Assembly: GCA_035048485.1 (NCBI GenBank) | Contig: CM068581.1 | Location: forward strand, 62,287,393-62,351,392 | DNA: 64,000 bases | Origin: Pteria penguin | Taxonomy: Eukaryota > Mollusca > Bivalvia > Pterioida > Pteriidae | Direction: 5' to 3' | Shown here: positions 49,701 to 63,795 of the stretch, one piece after another | Layout: the number at the start of each line of letters is the position of its first letter | Numbering within the stretch: the first letter of the stretch is position 1 | Translations under genes and position numbers: made by a program | The notes under the pieces: generated by a model | What the model saw: the letters and a program-made list of their open reading frames with translations, nothing else | Told to the model about the DNA's origin: nothing | Databases searched by the model: none

Positions 49701-52700
49701 ATGGTAAATTGAACTAATTGTGAACTTAATTCTTTCCTTCTGTTTTTAAATTGATACTGATATTTAATAAAAAAATTAGAATTGTTTGAGTTTTAACAAT
49801 ATCATTTAATTTTAAATGAAAGTAAAAAAAGGAAAGAAACTGGAGGCAAACTGTCTTTTTTTGACAACAGATTATCATTTTATTTTTATTTTGGAAGTAA
49901 ACTCTGATATTATTGAAAACAGAAAATCAATTAAATAAATTAATGATCATAATAAAATTTATAAAAACTACAAAGGTAGTATAAATGAAAGTTACAATTA
50001 TTGTTTTATCATTATTAAAATAGAAAAAAAAACATGCATGCATGAACAGTTATTATTTAGTTTTCCAATGGTTTTAGTCACAAGATTGCAAGCTAAACAT
50101 GTTGAAATAAAACTCCTATTTTGAAATTGTAGGAAGAGGACAAAGAGAGTACAACAAGTACAGATTCTAATAGTTCTGATGCTGGAGGACGGGACAGTCC
50201 AGAATCTGTAGAAAAAGACAAAGTTCAGTCACGCAGTGATGATAAATCTGAAGAAATTCACACCACAAATATGGAAGAAAAGGAGGCAACCATTGATCAT
50301 GAAAAAGATCAGGAGGACAAAGTCCTGTCAAATGACTTAGAAAAAGGTCAGAAAGAGACATTGATTAGTGGTGAGAAAGAAAAATCTGGAAAAGAAGATG
50401 AGGATTCTGAGCCAGATGATTATGTAATGACAGAAGACCAGCAGAGGGCGCTACACGAGATGGAAGAATTAAGAAGAGAAATGGGATTACCTGGTTAGTG
50501 TGTACACATGGTCTCAAATAATATGTTCAAGGGAAAACCTCCTAATTTAAGAGACCAAATCTAAAATAATTACTGAAGTGTTGTAAATGTTTGGAAGGCT
50601 TAAGAAACCATATTTTCCTGAGCCCTATATATGCTTTAATTAACAAGTAATTCATAATATGGATTCACTGATTAGCATATATTGTCAGATAAATTTGATG
50701 TTCTGAATGTTAAAGTTGGTGATAATTAATCATATAGTAGCTATTTGGATCAATGTTTTAACATTTAAGCATATCCAATAATTTTAGAAATGAGGGTGAC
50801 GAGTTTGACCTAAAATGGAAACTGTTCTTATGAATTCTGGTCAAATGGTCTAGTAAAAAAAGTCCTGGTCAAATGGTCTAGTAAGAAAAGTCAGCGAAAG
50901 GAAAGTTTCAATATTGACAACACTTCCTTCTGTATATGGCATGTATATGTAATTGAAAATAAGATTAATGGTGTTTGAAAGATTTTTGTGAGTTTTAAAG
51001 TAATGGAAGAATGTGATGAAAAAGCATGTTCTTTTGTTTTATCTTCAGGCTTTCTGAAACTTTTTTTTACAATACTAACTAGTAGGTCTGGTGCAGCCAA
51101 AACATTTTCTAGCCTGAGGGAAATTCTACTAGTCCAGACAAAAAGTCTTTTATTTGATAATTGTACTTGTTGTTCATGAAGTTATAATCAACATAATACT
51201 AGTCACAGCATTAAATTTTGCATATTCAAAAGTGCTAAGGTATATCAGTTTTTTCAATTTTTTCTCAAACATCAGTATTTTCACTAGCTAGTAAGGCTAT
51301 TTCAAAAACAAATTTTAATAGCCAGAGGTAATTTTTTGCAACTTCAGGTGTCAGACTAGAGAGTTTTCAGAGAGTAATTTATTTCAAATTCATGTTTAAT
51401 ATCGGACATTTTCATTGTGCCTCTAAAATAAAAACCAAAACTTGTATATGTATATGTTGTACATGTGTAATAATACAATTTTAGATAGACTACTATATTA
51501 TTATAGGTTAAAGATGAAGATAGATTTCTCATTTACCATTGTACAGATTTTTGTACTGTGTACTTCAAAAATTTTGTTTATTTCAGAGGAAGACCCTCCA
51601 GAATATGACGTGAAAGAGAGACTGAAAAGTTTAAATGAGGAATTAGCAAATGACCCTACACCTGTAGAAAAACATAATTCAAAAGTTGGTTTTAAAGACA
51701 ATCTTGTAGATTTGGTGGCCCCTCCTCCAGATTATCCTGATGAGGAAACGCCCAGAAATCAAGAAAAATCAAATACTTCAGATGGTTTTTCAGCATCATC
51801 AAATAAAGTGAATACCCAAAATGAGGACAATGAATCTAGGAATGAGGAAAAAAGTGAAGAAGAATCAAATTCTGATAGCTTTAAGAAAGGGGATGGTAAA
51901 AGAAATGGTGATAAAGTTCTGATTGAAAAAGATGGTAAATTTGAGTTAGTCAGTTCTGATGACATCCGTGCTCAGGATTTAGGACTTCCAGTTTTTGATG
52001 AGGAAAATGATAATAACAATAATAATAACAATAATAATCGTGCTGCTTCAGACTCTCAGGAATTCAATCGAAAACCAGCTCCCCCATCCCAGCCTCGACC
52101 AAGTACAGCTAATGGAAATTCTAGAAGAAATGTTCGAGTGTCATCGTCACGGCAACGTGTTGCATCGGCTGGCACTTCTAGGGGACATGCTATTGGAGAG
52201 GACTATAATTATAATTCTCCGTATGCGATGTCTAAAGAAGATAAAGACCTTCTTCAGAAACAGAAGAAAACAAAAGAAGAAATGAAAAAGGAAAGAGAGA
52301 AGAGGGAAAGGGAAGAAAAAGAGGAACGAGAGAGAGAAAATAATGATGCTTTCCAATATTGGTTAAAGCAAAAACGAGAAGAAATGAAAGAAAGAAGGAA
52401 ACAGGAAGAAGAGGAGAAAAAAAGAAATCGTTCTCAGGATAGGGTAAGATAATCCATTCAAATTCAATGTGGATTTGATGTATGTATTTTTGATATTGTG
52501 TACTGAAATATAAAGAGGTTTTAAATAACACTTATGTAACATTCATGGAGTATAGGTGTTTTATTACTTGTTCCATATCTATCATTCTCTCATCAGTGTT
52601 AGATTTCAGTATACAAACATCAAAAATTCTTTTTTGATATAATCTAAGTATAGTATAGTTTATTCACCTGAATTACTTAATAATTTATTTGTTTAAATGG

Positions 52701-55700
52701 TCCTTAGCCTGTTTGTGAAAAATTCTGTATAATGTTATTTATACTAATATTTCTGGTGAAAAACTATAAAGTTTTCTTAGGATTAAAGCTTTCTTTTCTT
52801 CTTTTTTTTGTCAAGTAGTTGCTTTTGAATTGTTACTCTTTTATTTTCCATTTGATTATTGGAGATCAGAAATGTTTAGAATAGGTGAATGAAACAAACA
52901 TTTTTCTCTCTTTTTTTATCCTTCATCAGAAACATATCTGTGTGTTATGAAAATGGTTTCTCTTTAGTTTTATATATATATTTCTCTTTAGATTTCTACA
53001 AAATAGAAGTACTTACATATGTAATAGATTTCTTTCCGTGTGAGGTTGGATATGTCAAGACCTTTGTGCATTATTGAATCTCTAGTTGAACACATTGCGC
53101 AAGAGATTTTTTCATTGCTGTTACACATTGTGTTTACAGTGGTTTAAGCTGAAAAAAAATGAATAGAAATTATAGGTGTATAACCACACTTCAAAGAAAT
53201 CACAAACATTTGTTTATAATATGAGTAAATGTTTTAAGAGAAAAGTCTAATAGCGCTGGTTTTTGTTGAAAAGTCATCATCTGCATTTTGATAATGACCA
53301 TTGTATCTCTGTATTTTAACGATAAAGATAAGAAATTAAAATTATTTCTAAATTTCATTTAGTTGTCATCTAAGAATGAAAACTCCAGGAACAAAAGTCA
53401 CAAGTTTTTGTCTCATCCTTTGCCGTACATTTGTTTGGTGTTTTTATTTTCATTTTTTGTTGTAATTTTGATTGTTATCGTTGTCTCTTTCTGTTTACTT
53501 TACAACTTAGATAACACCAATGAATGAGTTGCTGACTTTCATCTTCACTGAATTTCTCATTGTTCAAAATATTTTTAACTATCGAGAACATGGGGGAGGA
53601 TCTTTTTTTCTATGGGTCAAGATTTTTTCTCGTATGGTGTAAGGATTCTGTTGATTTCCTCACCCAGACTGGACAGTGAAGTGCAGTGAATCATTATTTT
53701 GTTGAAGTGGTCCTAACAATTGTTATCATTTGTGCCTTCATGTTTGATTCTAGAAAAAACAAGGCAGTCAGGACAGTGTAACAGGATCATATCAGTCAGA
53801 AAACGAGCAGGTACAGTCTTCATCTCATAGCAATACCACAACAACCTGTGTTCTTTTCATTGAAAGTCCAAACTTAACGAAAAAAAAATCAAATAATGAA
53901 TTAAAAAATAGTAAATGTATTCGCAGTTTGAAAATGATGATGAAAAGGGTAAATATGAAGCAGTACATTTGAAAGTAAATACAGTATTGAAAACTGGAAA
54001 ATAAATTAGAGCATATTTATTGAATGTCAAAGAGAAAAAAAAAACCCCCACCAGAACAAAAAATATTTTCGAAGATAAGGGGAGATAAGTGTTATTTCTT
54101 TTATAATTTAACACATTTCATTTTCGACTTCAGAAACACCTCTTGGATGCTTACGATGATTTGTATTATGAAGTGAGTTAGATTAGAAGAGTCATGTTTG
54201 AACATACATGGCAAGAAAACTAGTAAAACAAAATCTTTTGATCTACATTTTGTGCACTTTGGCTAGAAAAAGAGAATATGAATATTGTGTTTCATGCAAG
54301 TTTGGCTTAATATTTAGACCATGATAGCTCGTGATAACAAATTTGATATATGGATTTTTTGTATTTCTATTTTTTATGGCTTGCACATGAATTATAACAA
54401 TTTTTTTTTTACATTAGTTATGTCTTGAAAAGTAGAAGATCATTTGAAAGTATTATACTACGTTGTTTATGAGTCCCTGTTTCCATTTAGGAATTAAGTT
54501 TATTCTAAATTACATACATTTTTGATTTGAAACTAAAACTTGCATGTTTCTTGAATTTAATTCATCCAAGTTCAGTTGTAAATGGGTAATGGTGTGCATG
54601 ATACTATATCTTTCTTATCTCTATATTATATTAAAAGTACAATTCATGTATACTGTTTAAGTTAAGTAAGAAAAGAATTCAAAAAATTATTTTTTACATT
54701 CATAGTTATACATCTGATTCAATATAGTATCATGATAACTGTTTTTCCATTCATCCAGAACATTCTAATTGGCCTGATGTTCTATATGCCTCTATGAAAT
54801 TATCTCATTTACAATAAAATTTTCCTTATAAGGACTTATATGTATATGTATACCAAATCGAAGAACTTCACACAAGGTCATATTATCAAGGTCTTTGTCG
54901 ACCGAGGAGCCTCATCACATTAAGCATGTACTAATGACAGTAATATTTCTACTGCTGAGGCAGTATTATATCATCCTAATTGAGGTCACAATGAACTGGG
55001 ATACTGACATTGTTTCTGTGTCTTACATCTGCAGTACTTTTGAAATTTTTACCTGAAATTACATGAAATTGACTCTTCCATTTACGCTCGAAATTTTGTT
55101 AAATTAGATGACGTCACAATGCTTTAAACCTTGGTCATACCTCGGACAAACATTGAAAATATATTGTGACGTCACAAAATTCGACAAATAATCTGCGAAA
55201 TGGAAGGGTCAATTACACAAGACTTTCATGATTTAAGGATGTGTTATGATCTTGACTCAGAATCATTTCCTAAAGGTCAAGGTCACAATGGATCATTGTG
55301 CTCAATGATGTCTGGGGCAGATTTTTCTTTTTTTTTTATTTTGAAAATTGATCACAGAATTGTTGTATTGAAGTTGCCAAAGTCATTCTGCCAAGGTTAC
55401 AGCCACTATGTGGAAATTGATATGTATATCTAAAAAAATGATAATTATGCTTTATATAATAAACTACGTAGGTTTATACTTGTGAAGAATCTTGATTTTT
55501 AAAAACTCGTAATTTTCTAAATTTGTATAATTATAAATATGCTTTATGAATCTCAAATTTTATTTACATATAAACATATATATTTATTGTGTAGAGATAT
55601 TTTTGATTAAGAATGTTATCGGCTTAAATAAAATGTTAGAAGATTACATAATATATAGCACCATTTGCTAGTACGGTTTGTTTTAGATCAGGTCATAAAA

Positions 55701-58700
55701 TCAGGGTTTTCAATAAAATTGATTTAAACAGAGGAATTGAAAAATTGAGACATATGATTTTATAGTAGTACATGTATATGTAAATTAGGTCAGAGGAAAT
55801 TTGAATTGGCGATATACCCAGAAACTTAAATCAATAGCGTTTTACCTGATGAATGTCCATATTGAAAACTCTGACAACATATGTTATTGAGTGATTGTAT
55901 TTTACACCGTGCCATTCATGATAAATGTATCAGAATTATAGTATCTCATTTAAGATAGATATTGTAGTTTTGCTTATTGAAATTCTTTGATTTTGTATTT
56001 TTCTTAATTAGATGAAACCATACATAAGTGTATGAAAAAGAATTGTAAATAATGTACAAAAGCAAAGCTAGTGTTAGTGAAAAGAATGGCTTATTGTAGT
56101 GTTAGAAGTAAAGCCAATCAATACAGTGTAATAAGTAGATTTCTGTTACTTTAGGTGAAATTCATTATAACTGATTCTGTCATCTTCTATAATTTTATCG
56201 TATTATAATACAGTTTGTTCAATCTGGAAATCAGATTTTAAATTAATCTTAAGTTGATGCCTAGAAATCTATCAGAAATTGAGTATTTATGATATATAAT
56301 AGATGGTAAAACGAGCATCGCAGAAGATATTCTCTTGTGTATTGCACATTACAGCATCATTATCTGCATGTAAATATTGTAACTTTCTCAATATTTAGGG
56401 TATTAACATTATGAATTAAGTTTGCATGCATAATAGAACACACAGATCCTATATATCAGTGAAGAATCGTAATCTTTGTATTTATTGAAGATGAGATGGA
56501 TTTTCACTTCCCTTGTAGTAAAGTTGATAATTTGAAAGATTACTGTTTAGCAGGATTGCATAAAAGTTGGTGATGCCCGTTGGTCTGTCTGTCCATCAAC
56601 ATTTTGGTTAAGTTTCTGGTTGAAACAAAATCTCAGCAACTAAGAGGAGTCTTGACAATACTTTACACATTGGTCTCTTTTGACCGAAGCTTTTAATTTA
56701 TACCTTGACTCTTGACGTAGTGACTTTGATCTTGGACTTTGACCTACTTTTAAAAATTTTTAATTTTGACAGTAGCTTTTGAATTAGAAAGGCTAGGGCT
56801 TTAATACTTCACGCATAGGATCCTTATGACAAGAACTTTCAATTTTATCATAACATTTGTCCTTGCGACCTTGACCTTGTTTGGAATTGCTTTGCAATCT
56901 GACCGTACCGTCTTTAGCAGTTTCTTGTTCAGTTTACAAAAGCATACATTGTATTCAAGCTGATAATTCATACACCTTCAGTTCTGAAATTGATCCTATT
57001 TTATTGATAGAAATATTTGTTTCTCGAGTTAACATCAATGCACTTCATTACACTCTTTCTGTACATCAAAAAATCTCATCACCAAGTTTTTACACCTTTT
57101 TTCCAATATTTGAAAGTGAAGGGAGACATCTTGCTTCATAAATATCTTTGCATGATTTGTAGATGCACTCGTATACATGCATATGCATGAAAACTTTGTA
57201 ATAATATACAAACACAAATTTAACACTGATAATTATTACCATGCTTAAAAATGTTTTGCACTTCCTTCACTCTATAAAAAAAAATTGTTATTACATACCA
57301 CCATGAAAATATATGAACATGATAATTAATCAATTCAGATCACTGTTGAGCTTGAACTGTGTAGCTGACACTTGATAAATTTTGTACATAAAATTCAATA
57401 CACAATGTAGTCAATTGGAAAAGTGAATGATGATGTTTCAAAGTCTAAATCTTTCAGAATTTCCAGATTGAACTTTTCTTTATTTGTCAGCATGAAAATA
57501 TCTTACTCAAAATTTGTATTTGTTTGAATTCATTTACACCTTTTTTCTTTGACCTTTCAGCAGATTGAGTGGAAAAGGGCTTCAACATCAAAATCTGATG
57601 GACTGAATGGTGTTGCACCTTTTTTCTTAGTAAATTCCTAACATTTCATGATTCACCTTTTTTTTCAGATTGATGAAAGCAAAGAAGCTTACAAGACATG
57701 GCTGAATGAGAAGCATACACAAGCCAAGAAAGAAAAACTGTTGAAAAAGAGGCAAGAAATGGAATCCACTGATGGTTTCTATATCCGTACAAGACAGGAA
57801 TGTGACCAGGCATTTAGACAGTAAGTGCAATGTGGATTTTATAACTACGGCATTTATATGTGTTGTTTATGATGCACCCGCCAGGTATGGTAGGGGGCAT
57901 AAAGTGTTTCCTTTGTCTTGTCTTTCTGTCCCCTTCTGTCCTTCCATCACACATTAGTTTCTAGATGGTAACTCAAGTACTTTTCAACATATTTAAACCG
58001 AATCTAGATATATGCTTACTTATCAAGAGAGGAAGAATCGTAATGATTTTGAGGTCAAAAAGTCATAGGTGAAGGTCACATTTGATGAACATAGACTGTA
58101 ATTATTGGTTTCCGGATGATAACTGAAGTATCTTTCAACATATTCAAACAAATTTGGATGTATACTTATTTATCAAGAGAGGAAGAATCCTATTAATTTG
58201 GGGGTCAAAATGTCAAAGGTCAAGGTCACAGCTGATGAAAATAATTATTATTTGTTTTTTGATGATTACTCACGTACCTTTCATTATATTCAAACCAAAT
58301 TTGGATATATGCTTACTTATCAAAAAAGGAAGAACCCTATTATTTTTGGGTCATAAGGTCGAAGGTCAAAGTCACACTTGATAGAAAAGGCTGAAATTAT
58401 TGGTTTCTAGGTGATTCTCATATATTATCATATATTATCATATATTATTAAATGCTTATCAGAATTTGATCATATTTCACATATTTTACAAGTCAAGTTC
58501 TTTTAAACAGAGGTAATTTAAAAAAGGGAAGGTTGCCTATAGAATTGAGGATTAATATGTCAAAAGGCAATACTACACTACTGGTAATATTTGAAGGAGT
58601 TATGGCCCATGAAACTTATAATTTAAGAAAATTTGTTGCTGGTATGAATTAAGCCCATGCAGGCACATATGTTTTACAAAAATGCTCTGGTTTATTGTGT

Positions 58701-59158
58701 AATGCTAAAGGGGATGATATTTGCATTGCAATGGTATACACAGTTTGTGTTACCTCTAGTTAAGCCTGAATATGGATTATATCAGAGAAGATGCGTCACA
58801 ACACTGGCATATTCCTTCCGTTTATCTATAACTCATCTTGCCCGCTACAGTTTGTTTATAAGCACAATTACCAAGCAGTAACTCAGATATTTTCTATACA
58901 TGAGAAATACTTCTATGTATTATCAATATATATTTCTATCCACTATGAAACAATGAAAAAGTGAAAAACATAATTTCTTTTCCCAGATGGTTAAGACAAA
59001 AAAATTCTGAGGCTCGGAAACACAAGATGGCAGAAAGACAACGAGCAAGACTTCATCGTCTGGCAGCTAGACGTTCAAGGAAATCAAGTGCCCTAGCCAA
59101 AGCTATCATCCAATCAAATGCATTCCGCTATGTGGATTATTATGGATACAGATATTAA
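43796..59158 (+). CDS. CCDC181: Coiled-coil domain-containing protein 181, seven coding exons
   Basis: Microtubule-associated protein of motile cilia and sperm flagella; in mouse it binds HOOK1. Coding exons: 43796-43930, 50133-50493, 51587-52443, 53754-53810, 54134-54172, 57669-57820 and 58987-59158. All junctions are GT-AG and phases agree (0, 1, 0, 0, 0, 2), giving 590 residues (human about 509). An acceptor at 43,773 precedes the ATG, so a non-coding first exon lies upstream. Family-like blocks are EEDPPEYDVKERLKSLNEEL, the Lys/Glu-rich coiled coil with FQYWLKQKREEMKERRKQEE, IDESKEAYKTWLNEKH and the basic C-terminus with WLRQKNSEARKHK. The acidic Ser-rich N-terminal half is low complexity and contains an Asn run. 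The assignment rests on remembered family features and should be checked by search; the exon model is strong. Confidence 0.88.
44971..45105 (+). repeat. 45-bp tandem array, three copies
   Basis: Three units of exactly 45 bp, sharing GAGAATTCCGAAGAGTCC. The plus strand is open through all three (VLIENSEESEL type) and closes with TAG just after; a TGA closes it upstream. Confidence 0.85.
48792..49040 (+). mobile_element. tRNA-derived SINE
   Basis: The head GCCGGTGTTGTGCGCGTGGT is followed by B box GGTTCAAGTCCC, then CTGTCTTTCGGTTGACCGAG, CCGAGGTCCTGTGTCACAGT and GATGCCGTCACCATG. It is the same family as 28,294-28,560 and lies in CCDC181 intron 1. Confidence 0.7.
49303..49350. repeat. (TTTA)n/(TTTG)n microsatellite
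   Basis: Tetranucleotide run ATTTATTT, then GTTTGTTT, then ATTTATTT. Confidence 0.85.
54134..54172 (+). CDS. CCDC181: 39-nt microexon of CCDC181
   Basis: CTTCAG|AAACACC...TATGAA|GTGAGT encloses 13 codons (KHLLDAYDDLYYE), phase 0 on both sides, between exons ending 53,810 and starting 57,669. It can be included or skipped without changing frame. Confidence 0.6.
54173..57668. other. Intron of CCDC181
   Basis: 3.5 kb. It contains the 146-bp inverted-repeat element at 55,068 and GACCTTGACC-rich repeat remnants near 55,250 and 56,700-56,880. An exon-like piece at 57,563 after TTTCAG has no good donor and breaks the frame. Confidence 0.4.
55068..55213. mobile_element. 146-bp MITE carrying two TGACGTCA sites
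   Basis: ATTGACTCTTCCATTTACGC and GCGAAATGGAAGGGTCAAT form the ends with two mismatches. Each arm contains TGACGTCAC (near 55,109 and 55,157) in inverted arrangement. No clear target duplication. Confidence 0.6.
57957..58415. repeat. Three tandem ~150-bp units in the last CCDC181 intron
   Basis: GTTT(C/T)(T/C)(A/G/T)GATG(G/A)TAACT-type unit starts fall near 57,957, 58,108 and 58,254, and a partial fourth near 58,403. Shared phrases are TACTTATCAAGAGAGGAAGA and AAAGGTCAAGGTCACA. Confidence 0.65.
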
Positions 59159-59632
59159 AGGCATTTCATATCCCATATCATGTAACAATTTCATCTGAAC
59201 TAAAATCATGGGTAAATGGCATACCAAAGTTTTACCTGGTTGTCATTCTTGATACCATTTTGAGAACTAATTTACTTTGTGTGTCCATGATGCATTGAAT
59301 TAGTGTGCATATTTATTTACAAGTATGTCATATCATCATTACAAAAATTCTTTATGAAATCCTTCAAAATGTTTGTGATATACTGCCATACGTGATAATT
59401 AAGATGATGATTGAGTTTGTTTTAGTCCTTATTTCATTATCATGACAGTCTGTGATACTAACAATATGTATAGTCATTGACCTTAATAGATTAGTAACAT
59501 GAAAAAATAATTTTAAAATCAAATTCCATGTCAGAATTAATTATTGTAAACTTATTTTATTTTATATTTAGAACCTAGTCAGCATTTATTTTTGTGAAAA
59601 GTATGCTTGTAAATCTGGTAATTTCTTCGAGA

Positions 59633-59772
59633 ATAAAGGCATAAGATTAAATGTGTAATCAGATTTAATAAAGCAGCTTCCCTATAAAATTAAACATTTG
59701 ATGAAAGATGGATCAGAGATAAGTTTCACAATTTCTACGCAGTATAAGAAACTTGACCTTTGTGATAATAAA
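59633..59772 (+). terminator. Polyadenylation signals of CCDC181
   Basis: AATAAA occurs near 59,633, 59,666 and 59,766 in an AT-rich 3' flank, 475-610 bp after the stop. Any could serve the gene. Confidence 0.4.
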
Positions 59773-62700
59773 GTATGTTGAACATTGTCTTTCTTTCTCT
59801 ATAAATTTATCCACATTTGCTTTAAAAAATATTTCTTTCTGACTCACTTGACTCATATGCTATGTCTGATTCCTTCTTTGTCTCCTCTTCTCTGATACCC
59901 TTGCCATCATCTGCTACCTCAAGTACAAAGGTCATCTTGATGTTACTACTGGATTTCCTTCGTCTTTTGTTTTATTATCCGTCCAAGTGTTTTTACTGTC
60001 CATTTCTACTGTCCTTATTTATCCGGGAATTTTTTTCTTTGGCAACACAAGGGCTGTCCAATCTTGCTTTATATCATATGCTAATGATGTGCTGCACACA
60101 TGCTTACAACTTTAGGTTTTGTTAATTTTCATTAATGTCTTGTAGGCAGGTAATAGTTTAGTCTGTGAAGTTATCGTAGTACATAATGTTATATAAATAT
60201 TATAATAAATGTGTCTCATCATGCTATAAATATAATGTACATATCATATGACTCTATATCTTAGTCTTTATTGGACTGTCAGTATGTGCCAATTGAAAGT
60301 AGAATTTACCTACAGTTTTTGATTATCAGAATATTTAATATCTATATGTTTTGGGTTTGTTTTTTTTTTCTCTCTTATATCAATTCATCTTTATCATTTC
60401 ATACCTTCGTTGAGTTTTTCTCAATCCTTTGATATAGAGAGTATCATAGCGTTAATGTTAAAAAAAATTTTTATAATATAATTCTTTGGGGTGGGTTGGA
60501 AAACTTTTCTGCATGCAGTCAAATATGTTTATTAAATCACCAAAGGGAAGCTGGAAAAGTGGTCACTTTGAACAGGTGACCTCTTATCACAGGTTGATTG
60601 TTTGTACAGACAGTCAGTATAAGGAACAGAGAAAGTTGATATTTTATAAAAATGTTTGCTTTTAATTAAAATACAAATATTCTTAAAGCAGGTTTGACAA
60701 TGTTTGGGTATGTTTACTTTATTGAAATGAAATAGAAATTTACTGTTTAGATAGTTATTTACCATAATTTGATTGCCATAAAATAAGTAGAATACAATGT
60801 ATTGTGTCTGTATATTATAGAAAATCTCATGTCTATTTGTTCTGACATAAATGATAGACAGTAATGTTTCAGTACATTATAGATAGACTACGTATAAGTA
60901 CCTATCTTATGTATATGATATCTATGGATTATAGAAGGAATGAATGTAATTTATTTGCTAGATATCATGTTACCTTGTTGACTCAATAGTGATACCAAAG
61001 ATGAAAAGGAATAGCTAGTTCCTAAGATAGATGGTTGTAGAATCTTTAATTTTGTTTGAAGGACATCTTCAATAATGAAATTACTAAACAGAGGTCACTA
61101 TATTGTCAGAAGTCATTTATTTAATCTCCACTGGCAGAGATTTGCTTAGCTCGTTTGTTGCCCTATTGTTCGTTACTTACCCATTAGTAAACTATGTTTT
61201 GTAAGTGCTACTCCTCTAAAACTTTTTTGGCATGCATTGTATATTATATGAAATAAGTTTTTATATGTCAGGTAGATGTATATGTGATCATGTTGTGAAT
61301 GATTATAAGCTTTGGGGTCAAGAAATGGGGTTTGAACATTTTCATCATTAATAATCTAATGGAATCTTATGTGGACTTCTCCTTGTATAAGTTTTAAGTG
61401 ATTTTGAGATTATACAATAACAACACCAAATTGTTATCCAGTTCAATTTGGTAGTGTGATAGCTATCTAAGAATGCCCTAAAATGCTCCCTCATTTTCAC
61501 AGCGATTTTGATGAAACTTTATGGAATGATCTACTTTTGATACTAGACAAATACAGAATACAGATTATTGACAATGGTATGATATGATGCAATAGATAGT
61601 ACAATTCTTAAAACTTTATTTCCTTCCTAATTTTTGCAGTGATTATCAAACTTTAAAAAGGATGATCTATCGATGATGCTCCAAATACACAGATTAGAAA
61701 ACGATGTTACATTATAGTAATGCAATTAGATAGACATAAGTAACTATTACCCACTTTAATGCTAGAAATAAAATTCAGGAAAAAAAGGAGAGAGTCTGTT
61801 CTGTAATTATTTATGTCAGTAGGAAAAGCAGATCTGAATGAATGAGAATAGTGATCTTAGAGGAAAGAACAAATTTAAGGGCTTTGTGTCTTCAATCATA
61901 GTTAAATATAATTACGTGATTTAATATATTTTACATACATATATCTATCCTGTGCATTTATTTTGATATATCTCTTTTGTTCTAATTCATGTCACTGAAG
62001 TCATTCTGTGGTCAAGTTAAATGATCTTGTCACGTGACATTTTATGAGGTAATGATTGGATGATTTTGTGGAAGGTATGAAATAGTATAGTTGTTACATG
62101 TAACTTATGTCTAATAAATAGCAAAAGAAGAACTTCTTTGTTTTTTGGTTTAATTTGACAGCTGTAAGGAAGTGTATGTTGAATTTTGCAGGAAAATCCT
62201 GTATGTCACGTAAATGTTTATTTGTTCCCATTCAGGAGAATGATATGCTTTTAGATGATGTCTGCACTTTTTCACCACCATTGAAATTTGAGTATAAAAG
62301 TATTTTAGATAAGATATATGATAGAAACGTGAAAACGAACTAAGACCTTTAAATACATCAATTGAATTTAATTAAAAAGTAGTTTACATTTTTAACTGTA
62401 TATTCGATATAAAATCAGCACAAACACCAAATAGGTAGCAAAAGTCATATGTTGAACTATTCTTTCAATAGAAGATGAATTTTGTTTGACTTGCTTCGAC
62501 TCTCTTTCATAACTTGTACACAGAAATTGGATCCTTTTTCCAAGTTCCTTTTATTAATTAAGACTACGAAGAAAAATGGAACTGGGATCTACTTCTTAGT
62601 TCTGATCAAGAGTTATAAATAAATGAAACTCGGAACCTGTCCCAGCCGCTCATACCCACGTTTCTTACTTTCATTTTTCTATTTTGTATTTATATCTCTC

Positions 62701-63750
62701 TTTTTTGCGAGAATTGCTTTTCTTAGAGTATTTCAGTAAAACTTCTTTATTAATTGATATGTCCAAATTTATGACTTGTAAGTTATTTTGTGAAAAAGAC
62801 ATCCACTAGTTCTGTACTAAAGAATCGCGGACCCAAGTTCTGTTGGAGTAAAACAGGCTTTTGCCAATATGCATAAAGTTGTCAAATTTTGAATAGAAAT
62901 GTGACATAAATTCATTAATATTACTTGCATATCATTTAGATTTAACGTATTTATAATTGCGGTGAATCGTTAATGGGGGTTCTACGTCGCCTTTACAATT
63001 TTTCAGTCATCACGGCATGAAAGCTGGAGGTATTTTCCCCTTAAACATAGTGTCGCAATCCAGGAATGGTTCCAACTTCCCTTTCATGCTCTTATCCACA
63101 ACACTCAATCTGGACATTATTATGTCCACGGAATATAACTCACTTTAATTAATATGTTTCAATCCTCAGTCCACCAAATCTGTTCTCCTGAAAATCTGAA
63201 ACTTTTTTCATATTTCGAAATTTATCACCTAAGGATGTACATTTCAATTAAATACACTCTACTGTGTCGTTAGTAGTGATACCAAATATGTCAAAAATAA
63301 TAACAAAGGAAAAGTACTTTGGCAAATACAGCATTATATCTTGGGGAAATTAAGCCAAGAACGAGAACTCCGTACAAGAAATATTAATGGTTAAAATCTC
63401 CGATGAATAAATTTTATTTTCAATACTATCTCAAGACATTTGTTGTTGAACGTTAGAGACCTAGAATATTAGCACCATAACAGATATGACAGAGACGTAT
63501 GTACACATATGTGTATATATCTCTCTGGATATGACAGTTATAAAATATCATATCTCAAAGCATTTACGCAGTATATAGAACCACCATTGATAATAGAATT
63601 GAAGTGTTTTAAGAATGTTCACAATTTTTCTATACAATGTGCGTATCTACATACACAAGTCGCTTACAAAAAATTACACTGCTGCATGACTCCGATCACG
63701 AGATATATGCATGTGCAATAGTCCATAAACGGCATGGTGGTCTGCCTTAA
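59773..63750. other. AT-rich 3' flank/intergenic, no gene seen
   Basis: No exon with coding composition. A 62-codon frame at 62,155-62,343 (SRKCLFVPIQENDMLLDDVC) is unrecognised and without clear context. Confidence 0.35.
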
Positions 63751-63756
63751 TGGTAT

Positions 63757-63795
63757 CAATTTCTAGGCAGTGCATCAAGCAGACGCCGTCTTAAA
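63757..63795 (+). repeat. SINE 3' fragment
   Basis: ATTTCTAGGCAGTGCATCAA followed by GCAGACGCCGTC matches the SINE region just before the tail at 28,294-28,560 (GCAGTGCATGAGGCAGATGC). Confidence 0.45.

Larger units (their letters stand above)
43931..50132. other. Large first coding intron of CCDC181
   Basis: 6.2 kb with no further coding exon recognised. It holds the 45-bp array (44,971-45,105), an (ACA)n run near 45,580, a SINE (48,792-49,040) and a (TTTA)/(TTTG) run near 49,303-49,350. Confidence 0.5.

Noticed and set aside
57563..57615. Possible extra CCDC181 exon (IEWKRASTSKSDG)
   Set aside because: Its length breaks the frame and its donor (AATG|GTGTTG) is weak; the neighbouring exons join correctly without it.
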